Assembly (NCBI GenBank): GCA_029263415.1
Contig: JAJCXN010000009.1
Span: forward strand, 1 to 64,000
Direction of reading: 5' to 3'
Length of the DNA: 64,000 bases
DNA from: Acidobacteriota bacterium
Lineage (GTDB): Bacteria; Acidobacteriota; Thermoanaerobaculia; Multivoradales; Multivoraceae
The notes under the pieces are model-generated. The model worked only from the letters and a program-made list of their open reading frames with translations, had not been told where the DNA came from and searched no databases. Below, piece after piece: positions 8,263 to 16,411 of the stretch. Positions within the stretch are counted from its first letter, which is position 1. Every line of letters starts with the position of its first letter. Position numbers and translations under genes: made by a program.

Positions 8263-9852
8263 CTAGTCTTGTGTAGCGGGGACGGTCTGCGCAGGACCTT
8301 TGCTGCGTGTCTTCGGCGCCGGATCAATCTTCTGCTGATCGAACATGCGGAACTGCAGCGCTTCTGCGAGATGCGAGACTTGCGGCACTTCGACCTCAGC
8401 GAGGTCCGCGATGGTTCTGGTGACGCGCAGGATCCGATGCACTGATCGCAGTGACAGGCCGAAGCGGTCGTACGCGCGCTCCAATGTCGCTCGCACCTTC
8501 TTGTCCATCGCTTCTGTATCGAGTTCTGTGCCACTCAACTGCGACGCCAGTTTTCCGTCGCGTGCCAACTGGATGTCTCGCACCGACTCAACCCGGGTCC
8601 GCACAACGGCACTCGATTCGCCAGGCTCGGTGCGCCGGTAGTCCTCAAGGTCCACGCGTGGAACTTCTACACGCAGGTCGATCCGGTCCAACAACGGCCC
8701 CGACAACCGCGCTTCATAGTTCTCCAACCGAGACGGCGAGCATCGGCAGTCATGCCTGAGATCTCCAAGGAACCCGCAGGGACAGGGATTAGCTGCCGCC
8801 ACCAGCGCAAAACGGGCGGGAAAGGAGAGCTGGGCTCGCGCGCGCGAGATGTGGATCATGCCTTCCTCCAAGGGCTGCCTGAGGGATTCGAGCGCGGCCC
8901 GATTGAACTCAGGTAGTTCATCAAGGAAGAGGACACCGCAGTGAGCCAGACTGACCTCGCCTGGTTTGGGAACGCCGCCACCGCCAATCAGGCCGGGAGT
9001 GCTGACGCTCGAATGCGGCGAGCGGAAGGGGCGGGTTCTGATCAGGGCGTTGTGCACGTTGAACGCGCCGCTGCTAGTCATAGTGCCAGCTGCGCTGTGC
9101 ACACGGGTCACTTCTAGTGATTCTCGGTGAGTGAGCGGCGGCAGGATTCCAGGAAGGCATCGCGCGAGCATGGTCTTGCCGGTTCCTGGAGGACCGTTCA
9201 TCAGTAGGTTGTGACCACCTGCAGCGGCGATTTCGAGCGCCCGTCGCGGAAGCGCACAGCCCTTGACTTCAGCGAGGTCGATGGTGGGCACTGGTGCGTC
9301 TTGATCGTTGAGAACGGCGCGGGCAGGGTCGATGCGTTCGAGACCAAGAATGTGCTGGACTGCATCGCTCAAGGTGTTGACGGGGATCACCCGCAACGTT
9401 GGTGACAGTGCGGCTGCTTGAGTGGCAACACCGGCCGGAAGCAAGAGCTCTTTGACTCTTTCTCGCCGTGCGAGTTCGGCGATCGCGAGGCTGCCGCGCA
9501 CGGGCCTTAACGTTCCGTCTAGCGAGAGTTCACCGCAGACCAATAGCCGCTCGAGCCGTTCCGCGGGTAGCGCTTCGTGCCCAGCGAGGAGAGTCAGAGC
9601 GATCGCAAGGTCGAGGTAGTTGCCTTCCTTTTTCAGATCTGCCGGTGCGAGATTGATGACGACGCCGCGTGGTTTGATGGAGAAGCCAGAGTTATGGATC
9701 GCGGCACGGACTCGATCGCGACTCTCTTTCACGGCTGCGTCCGGGAGTCCGACCAGCTGGAGGTGGGGAAGCCCTTTGTGTACGTCAACTTCCACTTCGA
9801 CGGGCAGGGCGTCAATGCCCCAGGGAGTCGCGGCGAGTGTTCTGGCAAGCAT
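8263..9852 (-). CDS. comM: ComM/YifB family AAA+ ATPase (Mg chelatase-like)
   Basis: The 529-residue product has the three-part YifB layout: an N-terminal Lon-protease-like fold domain (about 1-170), an AAA+ module with Walker A GPPGTGKT at 220-227 and Walker B VLFLDELPEF, and a C-terminal Mg-chelatase-like domain. A Cys-rich insert (NPCPCGFLGD...CRC) is typical. In transformable bacteria ComM is a hexameric helicase that extends branch migration during integration of incoming DNA. It stands alone between thyA (divergent) and the transposase. Length and start (MLARTLAATPWGIDA) match the family. Confidence 0.93.
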   Translation of the reverse strand: MLARTLAATPWGIDALPVEVEVDVHKGLPHLQLVGLPDAAVKESRDRVRAAIHNSGFSIKPRGVVINLAPADLKKEGNYLDLAIALTLLAGHEALPAERLERLLVCGELSLDGTLRPVRGSLAIAELARRERVKELLLPAGVATQAAALSPTLRVIPVNTLSDAVQHILGLERIDPARAVLNDQDAPVPTIDLAEVKGCALPRRALEIAAAGGHNLLMNGPPGTGKTMLARCLPGILPPLTHRESLEVTRVHSAAGTMTSSGAFNVHNALIRTRPFRSPHSSVSTPGLIGGGGVPKPGEVSLAHCGVLFLDELPEFNRAALESLRQPLEEGMIHISRARAQLSFPARFALVAAANPCPCGFLGDLRHDCRCSPSRLENYEARLSGPLLDRIDLRVEVPRVDLEDYRRTEPGESSAVVRTRVESVRDIQLARDGKLASQLSGTELDTEAMDKKVRATLERAYDRFGLSLRSVHRILRVTRTIADLAEVEVPQVSHLAEALQFRMFDQQKIDPAPKTRSKGPAQTVPATQD

Positions 9853-10079
9853 AAATGAGTGGTCCTAGAGGATGATGGTGGCGTCGGTTGAGCCTCAGTC
9901 GGTGGTAAGCGGAGCTCTTCAACCTCTAGAGACGCGGTTGGAGGAGGAAGCCTGCCGACCTTCTTTCTTGAGGTTGAGGCGCAGGTGCGATGGTGGTGAC
10001 CTGGTAGACGATCCAGCTAGGCCCAAGTACAGAACGCCAACGCCATTTCGGGCGCCTGAACCCTTGCTACGATCGTCCT

Positions 10080-10874
10080 ATGAAGCAGTACCTGGAACTG
10101 ATTGAAGACGTGCTCGACAACGGCACCGACCGGGGCGACCGGACCGGCACCGGAACCCGTTCGATCTTCGGCACCCAGATGCGCTTCAATCTGGCAGACG
10201 GGTTCCCGCTGCTGACAACCAAGAAGCTTCACCTGCGCTCGATCCTCTATGAGCTGCTCTGGCTATTACGCGGCGACACCAACGTCTCTTGGTTGAATGA
10301 CCACAAGGTCACGATCTGGGATGAGTGGGCTGATGCAGATGGTGACTTAGGGCCGGTATATGGCGCCCAGTGGCGGTCCTGGGTAGGCGCGGACGGCGCC
10401 GTCACCGATCAGATCTCTCAAGCCGTTGACCAGATCAAGAATCAGCCCGAATCGCGTCGCATCATTGTCAGCGCATGGAATGTCGGACAGATCGACAGCA
10501 TGGCCTTGCCGCCGTGCCACACCCTGTTTCAGTTCTATGTCGCCAAGGGCCGGTTGTCGTGTCAGCTTTATCAGCGCAGCGGCGATCTGTTCTTAGGGGT
10601 GCCGTTCAACATTGCGTCGTATGCTGCTCTGACCCTGATGATGGCGCAGGTCTGCGGGCTCGAACCGGGCGACTTTGTTCACACCTTGGGCGACGCTCAT
10701 CTCTACAGCAACCACTTTGAGCAAGCGCGGAAGCAGCTCGAGCGCAGGCCCAGAGCGCTGCCGATCATGAGCCTTAGTACAGAGGTCACATCGATTTTCG
10801 ATTTTCGATACCAGGACTTCACGTTGTCCAACTACGACCCGCACCCTCACATCAGCGCTCCGGTGGCGGTGTGA
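10080..10874 (+). CDS. thyA: Thymidylate synthase
   Basis: At 264 residues this is the same length as E. coli ThyA, and the nucleophile falls at Cys146 ([11 protein letters not shown]). Other landmarks are the phosphate-binding DRTGTGT near the N-terminus, [17 protein letters not shown], and the C-terminal PVAV, which matches the family's mobile tail. It makes dTMP from dUMP, oxidising methylene-tetrahydrofolate to dihydrofolate, which the next gene recycles. The stop overlaps the folA start by 4 bp (GTGA), implying coupled translation. The divergent gap to comM (9853-10079) shows no clear promoter. Confidence 0.97.
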   Translation: MKQYLELIEDVLDNGTDRGDRTGTGTRSIFGTQMRFNLADGFPLLTTKKLHLRSILYELLWLLRGDTNVSWLNDHKVTIWDEWADADGDLGPVYGAQWRSWVGADGAVTDQISQAVDQIKNQPESRRIIVSAWNVGQIDSMALPPCHTLFQFYVAKGRLSCQLYQRSGDLFLGVPFNIASYAALTLMMAQVCGLEPGDFVHTLGDAHLYSNHFEQARKQLERRPRALPIMSLSTEVTSIFDFRYQDFTLSNYDPHPHISAPVAV

Positions 10875-11497
10875 CGTTGGATGCCACCCAAGGCTCAGAG
10901 GCGGGCCACGGCCCAGAGCAGGCCCCAGGCCCAGAGCAGGCCCCAGGCCCAGAGCCTGAGTCCACCTGCGCAGACGATATGGCTTCGCTTGCCGCGATTG
11001 TGGCCGTTTCGACCAATGGCGTGATCGGTCGCGAGGGCGATCTGCCATGGCGGCTAAAGGCCGATCTGCAACGGTTCAAGCGGCTCACCATGGGCGGTCG
11101 ATTGGTTATGGGACGCAAGACTTGGCAGTCGATCGGGCGGCCTTTGCCGGGCCGCACCAGCTTTGTGCTGACCCGGGGTGGAGTCGAGTTGCCCGAGGGA
11201 GTCGCTCAATTGTCGACTCTCGAGGATGCCGTTGTCTTGCCGGCGCATGGGAGCGCGCCTGTCTTCTGCATCGGTGGCGCTCAGATTTATGCGCTCTTGT
11301 TGCCACACTGTGACGAGCTTCTGTTAACTCGAGTGCACGCAGAGGTCGAAGGAGATGTCCACTTTCCCGCCGTCGATTGGCACGAGTGGGTCTTAGTCGA
11401 GAGCGAGTCGGTTCCCGCCGACGCCGCCAACGAGTTCGCATCCACCTTTGAGCGGTACCGTAGGCGTCGCGAGCCCAAATCGTGCCAGAAGGGGTAG
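10871..11497 (+). CDS. folA: Dihydrofolate reductase with repetitive N-terminal extension
   Basis: The DHFR core starts at residue 37 ([17 protein letters not shown]), with [14 protein letters not shown] (substrate-binding acidic/Trp region) and [15 protein letters not shown] (NADPH). Upstream is a 36-residue extension with repeated GPEQAP units from an 18-bp minisatellite. I chose the GTG at 10871 because it overlaps the thyA stop (GTGA). The ATG at 10979 would give a normal-length enzyme (172 residues) but lacks a visible ribosome-binding site. It regenerates tetrahydrofolate from the ThyA product. The end overlaps queG by 16 bp. Confidence 0.93.
   Translation: MTLDATQGSEAGHGPEQAPGPEQAPGPEPESTCADDMASLAAIVAVSTNGVIGREGDLPWRLKADLQRFKRLTMGGRLVMGRKTWQSIGRPLPGRTSFVLTRGGVELPEGVAQLSTLEDAVVLPAHGSAPVFCIGGAQIYALLLPHCDELLLTRVHAEVEGDVHFPAVDWHEWVLVESESVPADAANEFASTFERYRRRREPKSCQKG
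10910..10960. repeat. 18-bp minisatellite in folA
   Basis: Two identical units of GGCCCAGAGCAGGCCCCA (10910-10927 and 10928-10945) are followed by most of a third. In frame they encode GPEQAP. The 16-mer CCAGGCCCAGAGCAGG recurs at 24011-24026 in the glycosyltransferase gene, again reading PGPEQA. Confidence 0.9.
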
Positions 11498-12759
11498 GCG
11501 GCCGCCGTTCACGCGAAGGTCTGTTGTGTGAATGGGCGGTGGAGGAGGGCTTTGATCGCGCCGGAATCGCGACCTTGGAGGCTTCGGAATACGGCGATGA
11601 GTTCTCGGCGTGGGTCGAGCGCGGAGATAACGCGTCGATGGAGTGGCTAGGGCGGCGAGTGGAGGAACGCTTGAACCCTGCATCGAGGCTCGAAGGGGCA
11701 AAGAGCGCGGTGTGCGTTGCCCTTCACTATCCGGCTCGAGGCCAAGACGAGAGCGACCTCTGGTCCGGCGTCGCGCGCTACGCTCATGGAGACGACTATC
11801 ACGATGTGATGATGCGTCGCCTGCGCCGTTTGGGCGACCGGATCGAGCGTTCATATCCTGGGAGTCGTACTCGCAGCTACGTCGACACGGGGCCGTTGCT
11901 CGAGCGCGAACTCGGTCAGCGTGCCGGCCTCGGTCGCATTGCCAAGAACACCATGCTGCTGAGCCGATCAGGCTCCTATTTCCTGCTCGGTGAGGTGCTC
12001 ACGACTCTTGATCTCTCCCCGGGCGAGACCTTGCCTGATCTTTGTGGCAACTGCACCCGCTGTCTGGACGCTTGTCCCACAGACGCATTGACGCAGCCGT
12101 ATCGGCTGGACGCCAGGCGCTGCATCAGTTTTTGGACCATCGAGCATCGAACCGATCTGCCCGAGGAGATAGAGCGTGATCTCGGCGAGTGGACCTTCGG
12201 TTGCGATATTTGCCAACAGGTCTGCCCTTGGAATGAGGAGCGCAACCCGCGTCGATCCCAGGCTGAACGTGCCAGCGACCTGGCGTTGCCGGAGCACCGG
12301 CGTGGCCTCGATTTGGTCGAACTAGTTACCCTCGACCGAGATTGCTACGTTGAGACCTTCAGGCGCTCGGCCATGAAGAGGGCAAAGCTCGATGGGCTGA
12401 GGCGGAACGCTGCTGCGGTGCTTGCGAATGAGGCGCTTGCCTTGCTGCAAGAGGGGGGTAGCGATGAGCGCGTCATGGTGATCGTGTCTGCCTTGGTTGA
12501 GTCCGTCGGCCAGCAGTCCGAGTCTGGGGTCGGTGCTCGAGCTGCGGCTCGGGCGCTGATAGCAATTGCTGAGTCCTTGGCTTCTTGTTGCGACCCGGCT
12601 GGCGCACGTAATGTGCTGCCTCCACTGCTGCGCGAGCGGCTTCGACGCGCCGCGCAGAATGCGAGTGGCACTGGGACTCAGCAGGCTCTAGAGTCCGCTT
12701 GGGCCTGCTGGTCAGTTCTGGAGTCCGGAGCCCAGTCTCAGCCCGCCGAGGACCTCTGA
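11482..12759 (+). CDS. queG: Epoxyqueuosine reductase
   Basis: The 425-residue product performs the last step of queuosine synthesis, reducing epoxyqueuosine to queuosine in tRNA with cobalamin and two [4Fe-4S] clusters. The cluster ligands are visible: CGNCTRCLDACP (Cys188, 191, 194, 198) and CDICQQVCPW (Cys241, 244, 248). The N-terminal part has the typical YAHGDDYHDVM and TGPLLERELGQRAGLG. The C-terminal 130 residues are Ala/Leu-rich, consistent with the HEAT-like repeats of long QueG proteins. The start is a GTG inside the end of folA, so it belongs to the thyA-folA unit. Confidence 0.95.
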   Translation: MPEGVGGRRSREGLLCEWAVEEGFDRAGIATLEASEYGDEFSAWVERGDNASMEWLGRRVEERLNPASRLEGAKSAVCVALHYPARGQDESDLWSGVARYAHGDDYHDVMMRRLRRLGDRIERSYPGSRTRSYVDTGPLLERELGQRAGLGRIAKNTMLLSRSGSYFLLGEVLTTLDLSPGETLPDLCGNCTRCLDACPTDALTQPYRLDARRCISFWTIEHRTDLPEEIERDLGEWTFGCDICQQVCPWNEERNPRRSQAERASDLALPEHRRGLDLVELVTLDRDCYVETFRRSAMKRAKLDGLRRNAAAVLANEALALLQEGGSDERVMVIVSALVESVGQQSESGVGARAAARALIAIAESLASCCDPAGARNVLPPLLRERLRRAAQNASGTGTQQALESAWACWSVLESGAQSQPAEDL

Positions 12760-12789
12760 GCTAGAAAGCCCAATGCGGCGACTTTTTGG

Positions 12790-12819
12790 TTGACGGCGTC
12801 TCTTTGAGGTCCCTATACT
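12790..12819 (+). promoter_or_regulatory. Consensus sigma70-type promoter for rpsA
   Basis: TTGACG (12790-12795) and TATACT (12814-12819) are separated by 18 bp. This is the best promoter match I saw in the window. The transcript would start near 12826, leaving a leader of nearly 390 nt before rpsA. Confidence 0.7.
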
Positions 12820-12825
12820 CTGCAG

Positions 12826-13212
12826 CCCCGTGTCATGCGTTCGGTGACCTTTGTGGGCGTCCAAACTTGCGAGTTCGGTCCCAAGATAGAGAAGGTTCTG
12901 CGTGCGACAACAGCTTCCGACGGGGTGAGTCCAGCTCTTGGAGCGAGGTTCTCGGAGACGGCGTGCAAAAGGCCCGTCATCCGGTGAATTGCTGCTGATG
13001 ACGAGCGTGGTTCGGGTCCAATCGACCGCGAAAAGCGTGAGTTAGAACAGGGCCTTGGGGGAGTTCTCTCCTCACCGGTCGATCAGGCCGAGGACTCAAG
13101 ATGCCGCCATTTGTTGCGGTGAGGAAGTACGGCGGCGTTAGGCAACCAAAATTTTTCAAGGGTTGCGCCGGTCAGATGGCCGTTCAAACGCTTAGCCGGG
13201 AAAGGATTCACC
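12826..13212 (+). promoter_or_regulatory. Long structured 5' leader of rpsA
   Basis: No gene of supportable size lies in this stretch. Three inverted repeats can be drawn: CGTCATC 12975-12981 with GATGACG 12997-13003; GGCCT 13051-13055 with AGGCC 13085-13089, enclosing a GGAG/CTCC stem (13060-13071); and GCAACC 13142-13147 with GGTTGC 13161-13166. A tiny possible upstream frame, GTG 12902 to TGA 12928 (8 codons), follows a GAAGG. Ribosomal protein S1 is known to autoregulate its own mRNA in proteobacteria; a similar role here is inference. It does not look like a riboswitch class I recognise. Confidence 0.5.
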
Positions 13213-15126
13213 ATGGAGTCAACAGAGACTCAAGATCAAGCAGCGCTTCCCACTGAGGAAGTCGTTGAAGCAGTAGCAGGAGAGCTCACCTACGAAGAAC
13301 TCGTAGAGCTTTACGACCAAAGCATGAACCACCTCTCTGAAGGAGAGTTGGTTCAAGGTACGGTCATCGAAATCAACAACAACGAAGTAGTCGTCGATAT
13401 CGGCTACAAGTCGGAAGGACTCATCGCTCTGCGCGAGTTCTCCGATCGTGCAGGCGAGAGCCACGTTGCAGTTGGAGACGAAGTTGAGGTTCTGCTCGAG
13501 CAGACCGAGGGCGCAGACGGTTACGTCATGCTTTCCAAGGTCAAGGCCGAGCGGATGCGCGTTTGGACGCGCATGGAAGAGAGCTTCGAACAGGGCAAGA
13601 TCATCACCGGCCGTGTCATCGACCGCATCAAGGGTGGCCTCACCGTCGACGTTGGATTGCGGGCTTTCTTGCCTGGATCGTTGGTCGACATTCGGCCGGT
13701 CAAGAACCTCGATTCGTTCCGCGGGGAAGAACTCGAGTTCAAGGTCATTTCTCTCGATCGGCGCCGCAACAACATCGTGTTGTCGCGCAAGGCTGTGCTC
13801 GAGAAGGAATACGAGAAGAAGAAGAAGGAAACTCTTCTGCAGCTCAAAGAAGGCGTCCGCATGGACGGCTACGTCAAGAACATCACCGACTACGGTGTGT
13901 TCGTCGACTTGGGCGGCATCGACGGCTTGCTGCACATCACCGACATCTCTTGGGGCCGGGTCAACCATCCTTCAGAGCACTTCTCGGTGGGCGACGAAGT
14001 CGAAGTCATGGTTCTCAAGTTCGATCCTGAGACCGAACGTGTGTCCTTGGGCTACAAGCAAAAGGGCGACGATCCGTGGACCTTGGTCGACAAGAAGTAC
14101 CCGCTTGGCTCCCGCATCAAGGGTTCGGTGGTCAGTCTGGTCGACTACGGCGCATTTGTTGAAATTGAAGAGGGCGTTGAAGGCCTGATTCACGTCAGCG
14201 AAATGTCATGGACCAAGAAGGTCATCACTCCGTCCAAGTTGCTCTCAGTGGCCGATCAGGTCGAGTGCATCGTGTCCGAACTCGACATGAAGCAGCGTCG
14301 CATCTCGCTGTCGTTGCGCCAGACCGAGTCGAACCCTTGGGAAGAGCTGGCTCAGCGTTTCCCTGTCGGCACCATCATCGACGGTCAGGTACGCAACCTC
14401 ACCGAGTTTGGTGCTTTCGTGGAGATCACCGACGACATCGACGGTCTGATTCACGTCTCCGACATGAGCTGGACCAAGCGAGTCAAGCATCCAAGCGAGG
14501 TCCTTCAAAAGGGCGATCCGGTGCGCGCGCGCATCACCAACATCGACACCGGAAGCCAACGCGTTTCCTTGTCGATCAAGGAATTCTTGCCCAACGAGTG
14601 GCAGGACTTCATTGACGGTCACAGGGTTGGCGACGAGGTCACCGGCAAGGTGGTCAACGTCACCGACTTCGGCCTGTTCGTGGACATCTACGAGGGGCTT
14701 GAAGGCCTCGCGCACGTCAGCGAGATCCAGCTCACTGCTGGCCGCCTCGAGGACATGTACGAGGTTGGTCAATGGGTCCGCGCTCGGATCCTCCGGGTGG
14801 AGGAAGACGAGAAAAAGGTTGGTCTCACCATGACCGGCGTGGAGCAACCCTCGGCAGACGAGCTCGAAGAGCTGATGGTGGCGGAGGTGCCGATCGAGCC
14901 CGAGGCTGCTGAAGAGCCCGAGGCCACTGAAGATGAGGCTGCTTCGCAAGAAGCTACTGAGTCAGAAGAGACTGTTGAGTCTGCTGAGACCGAGACCGCA
15001 GCGGAGTCCGATGACTCCAACGATGCAGCTGAGGCCGACTCCGGCGAGGCTGCTTCGGAAGAAGCCGCTGCAACGACCGAAGACTCAGCTGAAGAGTCTC
15101 AAGAAGACGCAGGAGAAAAAGAGTAG
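13213..15126 (+). CDS. rpsA: 30S ribosomal protein S1
   Basis: The 637-residue product has six S1 (OB-fold) domains at about 44-110, 126-194, 213-281, 300-369, 387-455 and 472-542. The last four carry near-identical motifs such as DYGAFVEIEEGVEGLIHVSEMSW. The final 80 residues are an acidic Glu/Ala/Ser tail (EEPEATEDEAASQEA...), which is longer than usual. S1 recruits mRNA to the 30S subunit. AAAGGA precedes the ATG. The gene is followed by an HU/IHF gene, as in many Gram-negatives. Confidence 0.96.
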   Translation: MESTETQDQAALPTEEVVEAVAGELTYEELVELYDQSMNHLSEGELVQGTVIEINNNEVVVDIGYKSEGLIALREFSDRAGESHVAVGDEVEVLLEQTEGADGYVMLSKVKAERMRVWTRMEESFEQGKIITGRVIDRIKGGLTVDVGLRAFLPGSLVDIRPVKNLDSFRGEELEFKVISLDRRRNNIVLSRKAVLEKEYEKKKKETLLQLKEGVRMDGYVKNITDYGVFVDLGGIDGLLHITDISWGRVNHPSEHFSVGDEVEVMVLKFDPETERVSLGYKQKGDDPWTLVDKKYPLGSRIKGSVVSLVDYGAFVEIEEGVEGLIHVSEMSWTKKVITPSKLLSVADQVECIVSELDMKQRRISLSLRQTESNPWEELAQRFPVGTIIDGQVRNLTEFGAFVEITDDIDGLIHVSDMSWTKRVKHPSEVLQKGDPVRARITNIDTGSQRVSLSIKEFLPNEWQDFIDGHRVGDEVTGKVVNVTDFGLFVDIYEGLEGLAHVSEIQLTAGRLEDMYEVGQWVRARILRVEEDEKKVGLTMTGVEQPSADELEELMVAEVPIEPEAAEEPEATEDEAASQEATESEETVESAETETAAESDDSNDAAEADSGEAASEEAAATTEDSAEESQEDAGEKE

Positions 15127-15138
15127 ATTAGGATTGGC

Positions 15139-15196
15139 AGCGGTACGGGATTTGACGCTAGAGTCGCAAGGTCAACTTGCCAAAGACCGTACCGCT
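15139..15196 (+). promoter_or_regulatory. Nested inverted repeat between rpsA and the HU/IHF gene
   Basis: Ten bases AGCGGTACGG (15139-15148) are perfectly complementary to CCGTACCGCT (15187-15196). Inside are TTGAC 15152-15156 with GTCAA 15171-15175, and the alternative GCAAG 15166-15170 with CTTGC 15176-15180, which compete with each other. The outer stem ends 10-20 nt before the GGGAGGAG ribosome-binding site. No U-tract follows, so an RNA processing or translation-control element is more likely than a terminator. Confidence 0.55.
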
Positions 15197-15220
15197 TTCC
15201 AGTTTAGGGAGGAGCCTTCA

Positions 15221-15529
15221 GTGGACCGACACGTATCGACGATATTGCGCGGAGTGACGAAGGCTGAACTCGTTGATGAGGTTGCTAGCAACACGGCCCT
15301 CACCAAGAAGCACGCAGAGCAGATTGTGAATACCGTGTTTGAGAGCATCGTTGATTCTCTCCGGGATGGCGACAAGATCGAACTGCGAGGCTTCGGCAGT
15401 TTCAGAATTCGAGAGCGCGGGTCGCGAGTGGGGCGCAACCCAAAGACCGGTGCGCGGGTCGCAGTTCCCTCGAAGAAGATTCCCTATTTCAAGCCCGGAA
15501 AGCAGCTCAAGGAGCTCCTCAACCCCTGA
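15221..15529 (+). CDS. HU/IHF family DNA-binding protein (IHF beta-like)
   Basis: The product has 102 residues. The GTG at 15221 was chosen because GGGAGGAG lies 6-13 nt upstream; the open frame continues into rpsA but would add unrelated sequence. It shows the family core KAELVDEVASNTALTKKHAE, the dimer motif DGDKIELRGFGSFRIRER, and the DNA-bending arm GRNPKTGARVAVPSKKIPYFKPGKQLK with its intercalating Pro. Position behind rpsA and the arm sequence favour the IHF beta (HimD) branch, but no alpha partner is in the window. Confidence 0.92.
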   Translation: MDRHVSTILRGVTKAELVDEVASNTALTKKHAEQIVNTVFESIVDSLRDGDKIELRGFGSFRIRERGSRVGRNPKTGARVAVPSKKIPYFKPGKQLKELLNP

Positions 15530-15718
15530 CGACAGTCTCGTCCAGTTGCTGGGCCGACGCTCGGGTGGCTGCGTGCAGAGGGCTTTGTATTCTGATCGGT
15601 TTGCGCTCTCATCGGTCTGTGAGCTAACGATCTGCGGCAGACCAACTGGTGGGCTTATGAACCGAGATTCTCAGTCCACGCACCGAGCAGCCTGTCACCT
15701 TCCACACCCAGAGATCTA

Positions 15719-16132
15719 ATGGCTGCCAATATCGACCCATCGGAGCAATCGCCTCCGAATCTCAGCAACGGAAAGATCGCGGTCTTGTTGCTGTCCGCCT
15801 GGCTAGTACCTGGTGCTGGTCATCTTGCCCAGAAGCGCTGGGTTCGCGGCCTAGTCTTTCTCGGTTTGGTCTGTTTCTCAGCCATCGCTGGTGCTGTTCT
15901 CGACGGCAAGCTGCTTGTGCCGCAATCGGGAAGCCCGCTCGCAACTCTTGGCGCGCTAGCTTCCCTGGGAGCGGGGTTGCCGTACATGATCCTACGTTGG
16001 CTGATGGACTACCAAGGCGATATTCGCTCGTCCAGCTATGAGTACGGTGGAGCGTTCTTACTTACCGCTGGGCTGATGAACGTGTTGGCAATCCTGGATG
16101 CTTGGGATGTCGCTCGAGGACGCAAGCCGTGA
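15719..16132 (+). CDS. DUF6677-like small membrane protein
   Basis: The 137-residue product has three to four hydrophobic segments (about 24-42, 48-65, 78-95, 110-128). The first includes LLLSAWLVPGAGHLAQKRWVRGLVFLG, a pattern I associate with the DUF6677 family found mainly in Acidobacteriota (from memory). The function is unknown. It starts the lpxB group and its stop overlaps the next start by 4 bp (GTGA). The 189-bp gap before it holds nothing I can identify. Confidence 0.7.
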   Translation: MAANIDPSEQSPPNLSNGKIAVLLLSAWLVPGAGHLAQKRWVRGLVFLGLVCFSAIAGAVLDGKLLVPQSGSPLATLGALASLGAGLPYMILRWLMDYQGDIRSSSYEYGGAFLLTAGLMNVLAILDAWDVARGRKP

Positions 16133-16344
16133 GTCATTTCGGACTGATGGTCCTCTACGCAGCACAGATCAGCCTGTTCTTCGCCGTGCTCTGGCGACGG
16201 CGGCGGGGCGCACAAGTGAGGCTGTTTCTCCAGATTCTGGTGTGCTTGATCGTTGGTGGCTTGTTGGTCGCGTGGCTGCTCTATGCGGTGCCCGGTGGAC
16301 CGCCGACCGGCAACCCTGAGCCACTGATTGAGAGCGGTAGGTAG
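16129..16344 (+). CDS. Small two-helix membrane protein, unknown
   Basis: The 71-residue product starts at GTG 16129, overlapping the preceding stop (GTGA). It has two membrane helices (about 6-18 and 31-53) separated by a basic loop WRRRRGAQVR. The short tail reads PGGPPTGNPEPLIESGR. No family is recognised. Tight coupling to the DUF6677-like gene suggests that the two act together in the inner membrane. Confidence 0.65.
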   Translation: MSHFGLMVLYAAQISLFFAVLWRRRRGAQVRLFLQILVCLIVGGLLVAWLLYAVPGGPPTGNPEPLIESGR

Positions 16345-16411
16345 GTCAAGTCCTGTTGGACTCTACCTCTGGCGGGCATTTCAGCAGGCAGATTGCGAAC
16401 GGGTCCAATCA

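Noticed and set aside
8253-8534. N-terminal extension of the transposase frame
   Set aside because: It overlaps the comM 3' end in another frame and is Arg/Ser/Cys-rich, typical of a shadow; the GTG at 8252 begins the recognisable protein.
12902-12928. Eight-codon upstream frame in the rpsA leader
   Set aside because: Too short to support as a gene; kept only as a remark in the leader entry.
12826-13212. tRNA or known riboswitch in the rpsA leader
   Set aside because: No cloverleaf, T-loop or conserved riboswitch core could be found by eye.
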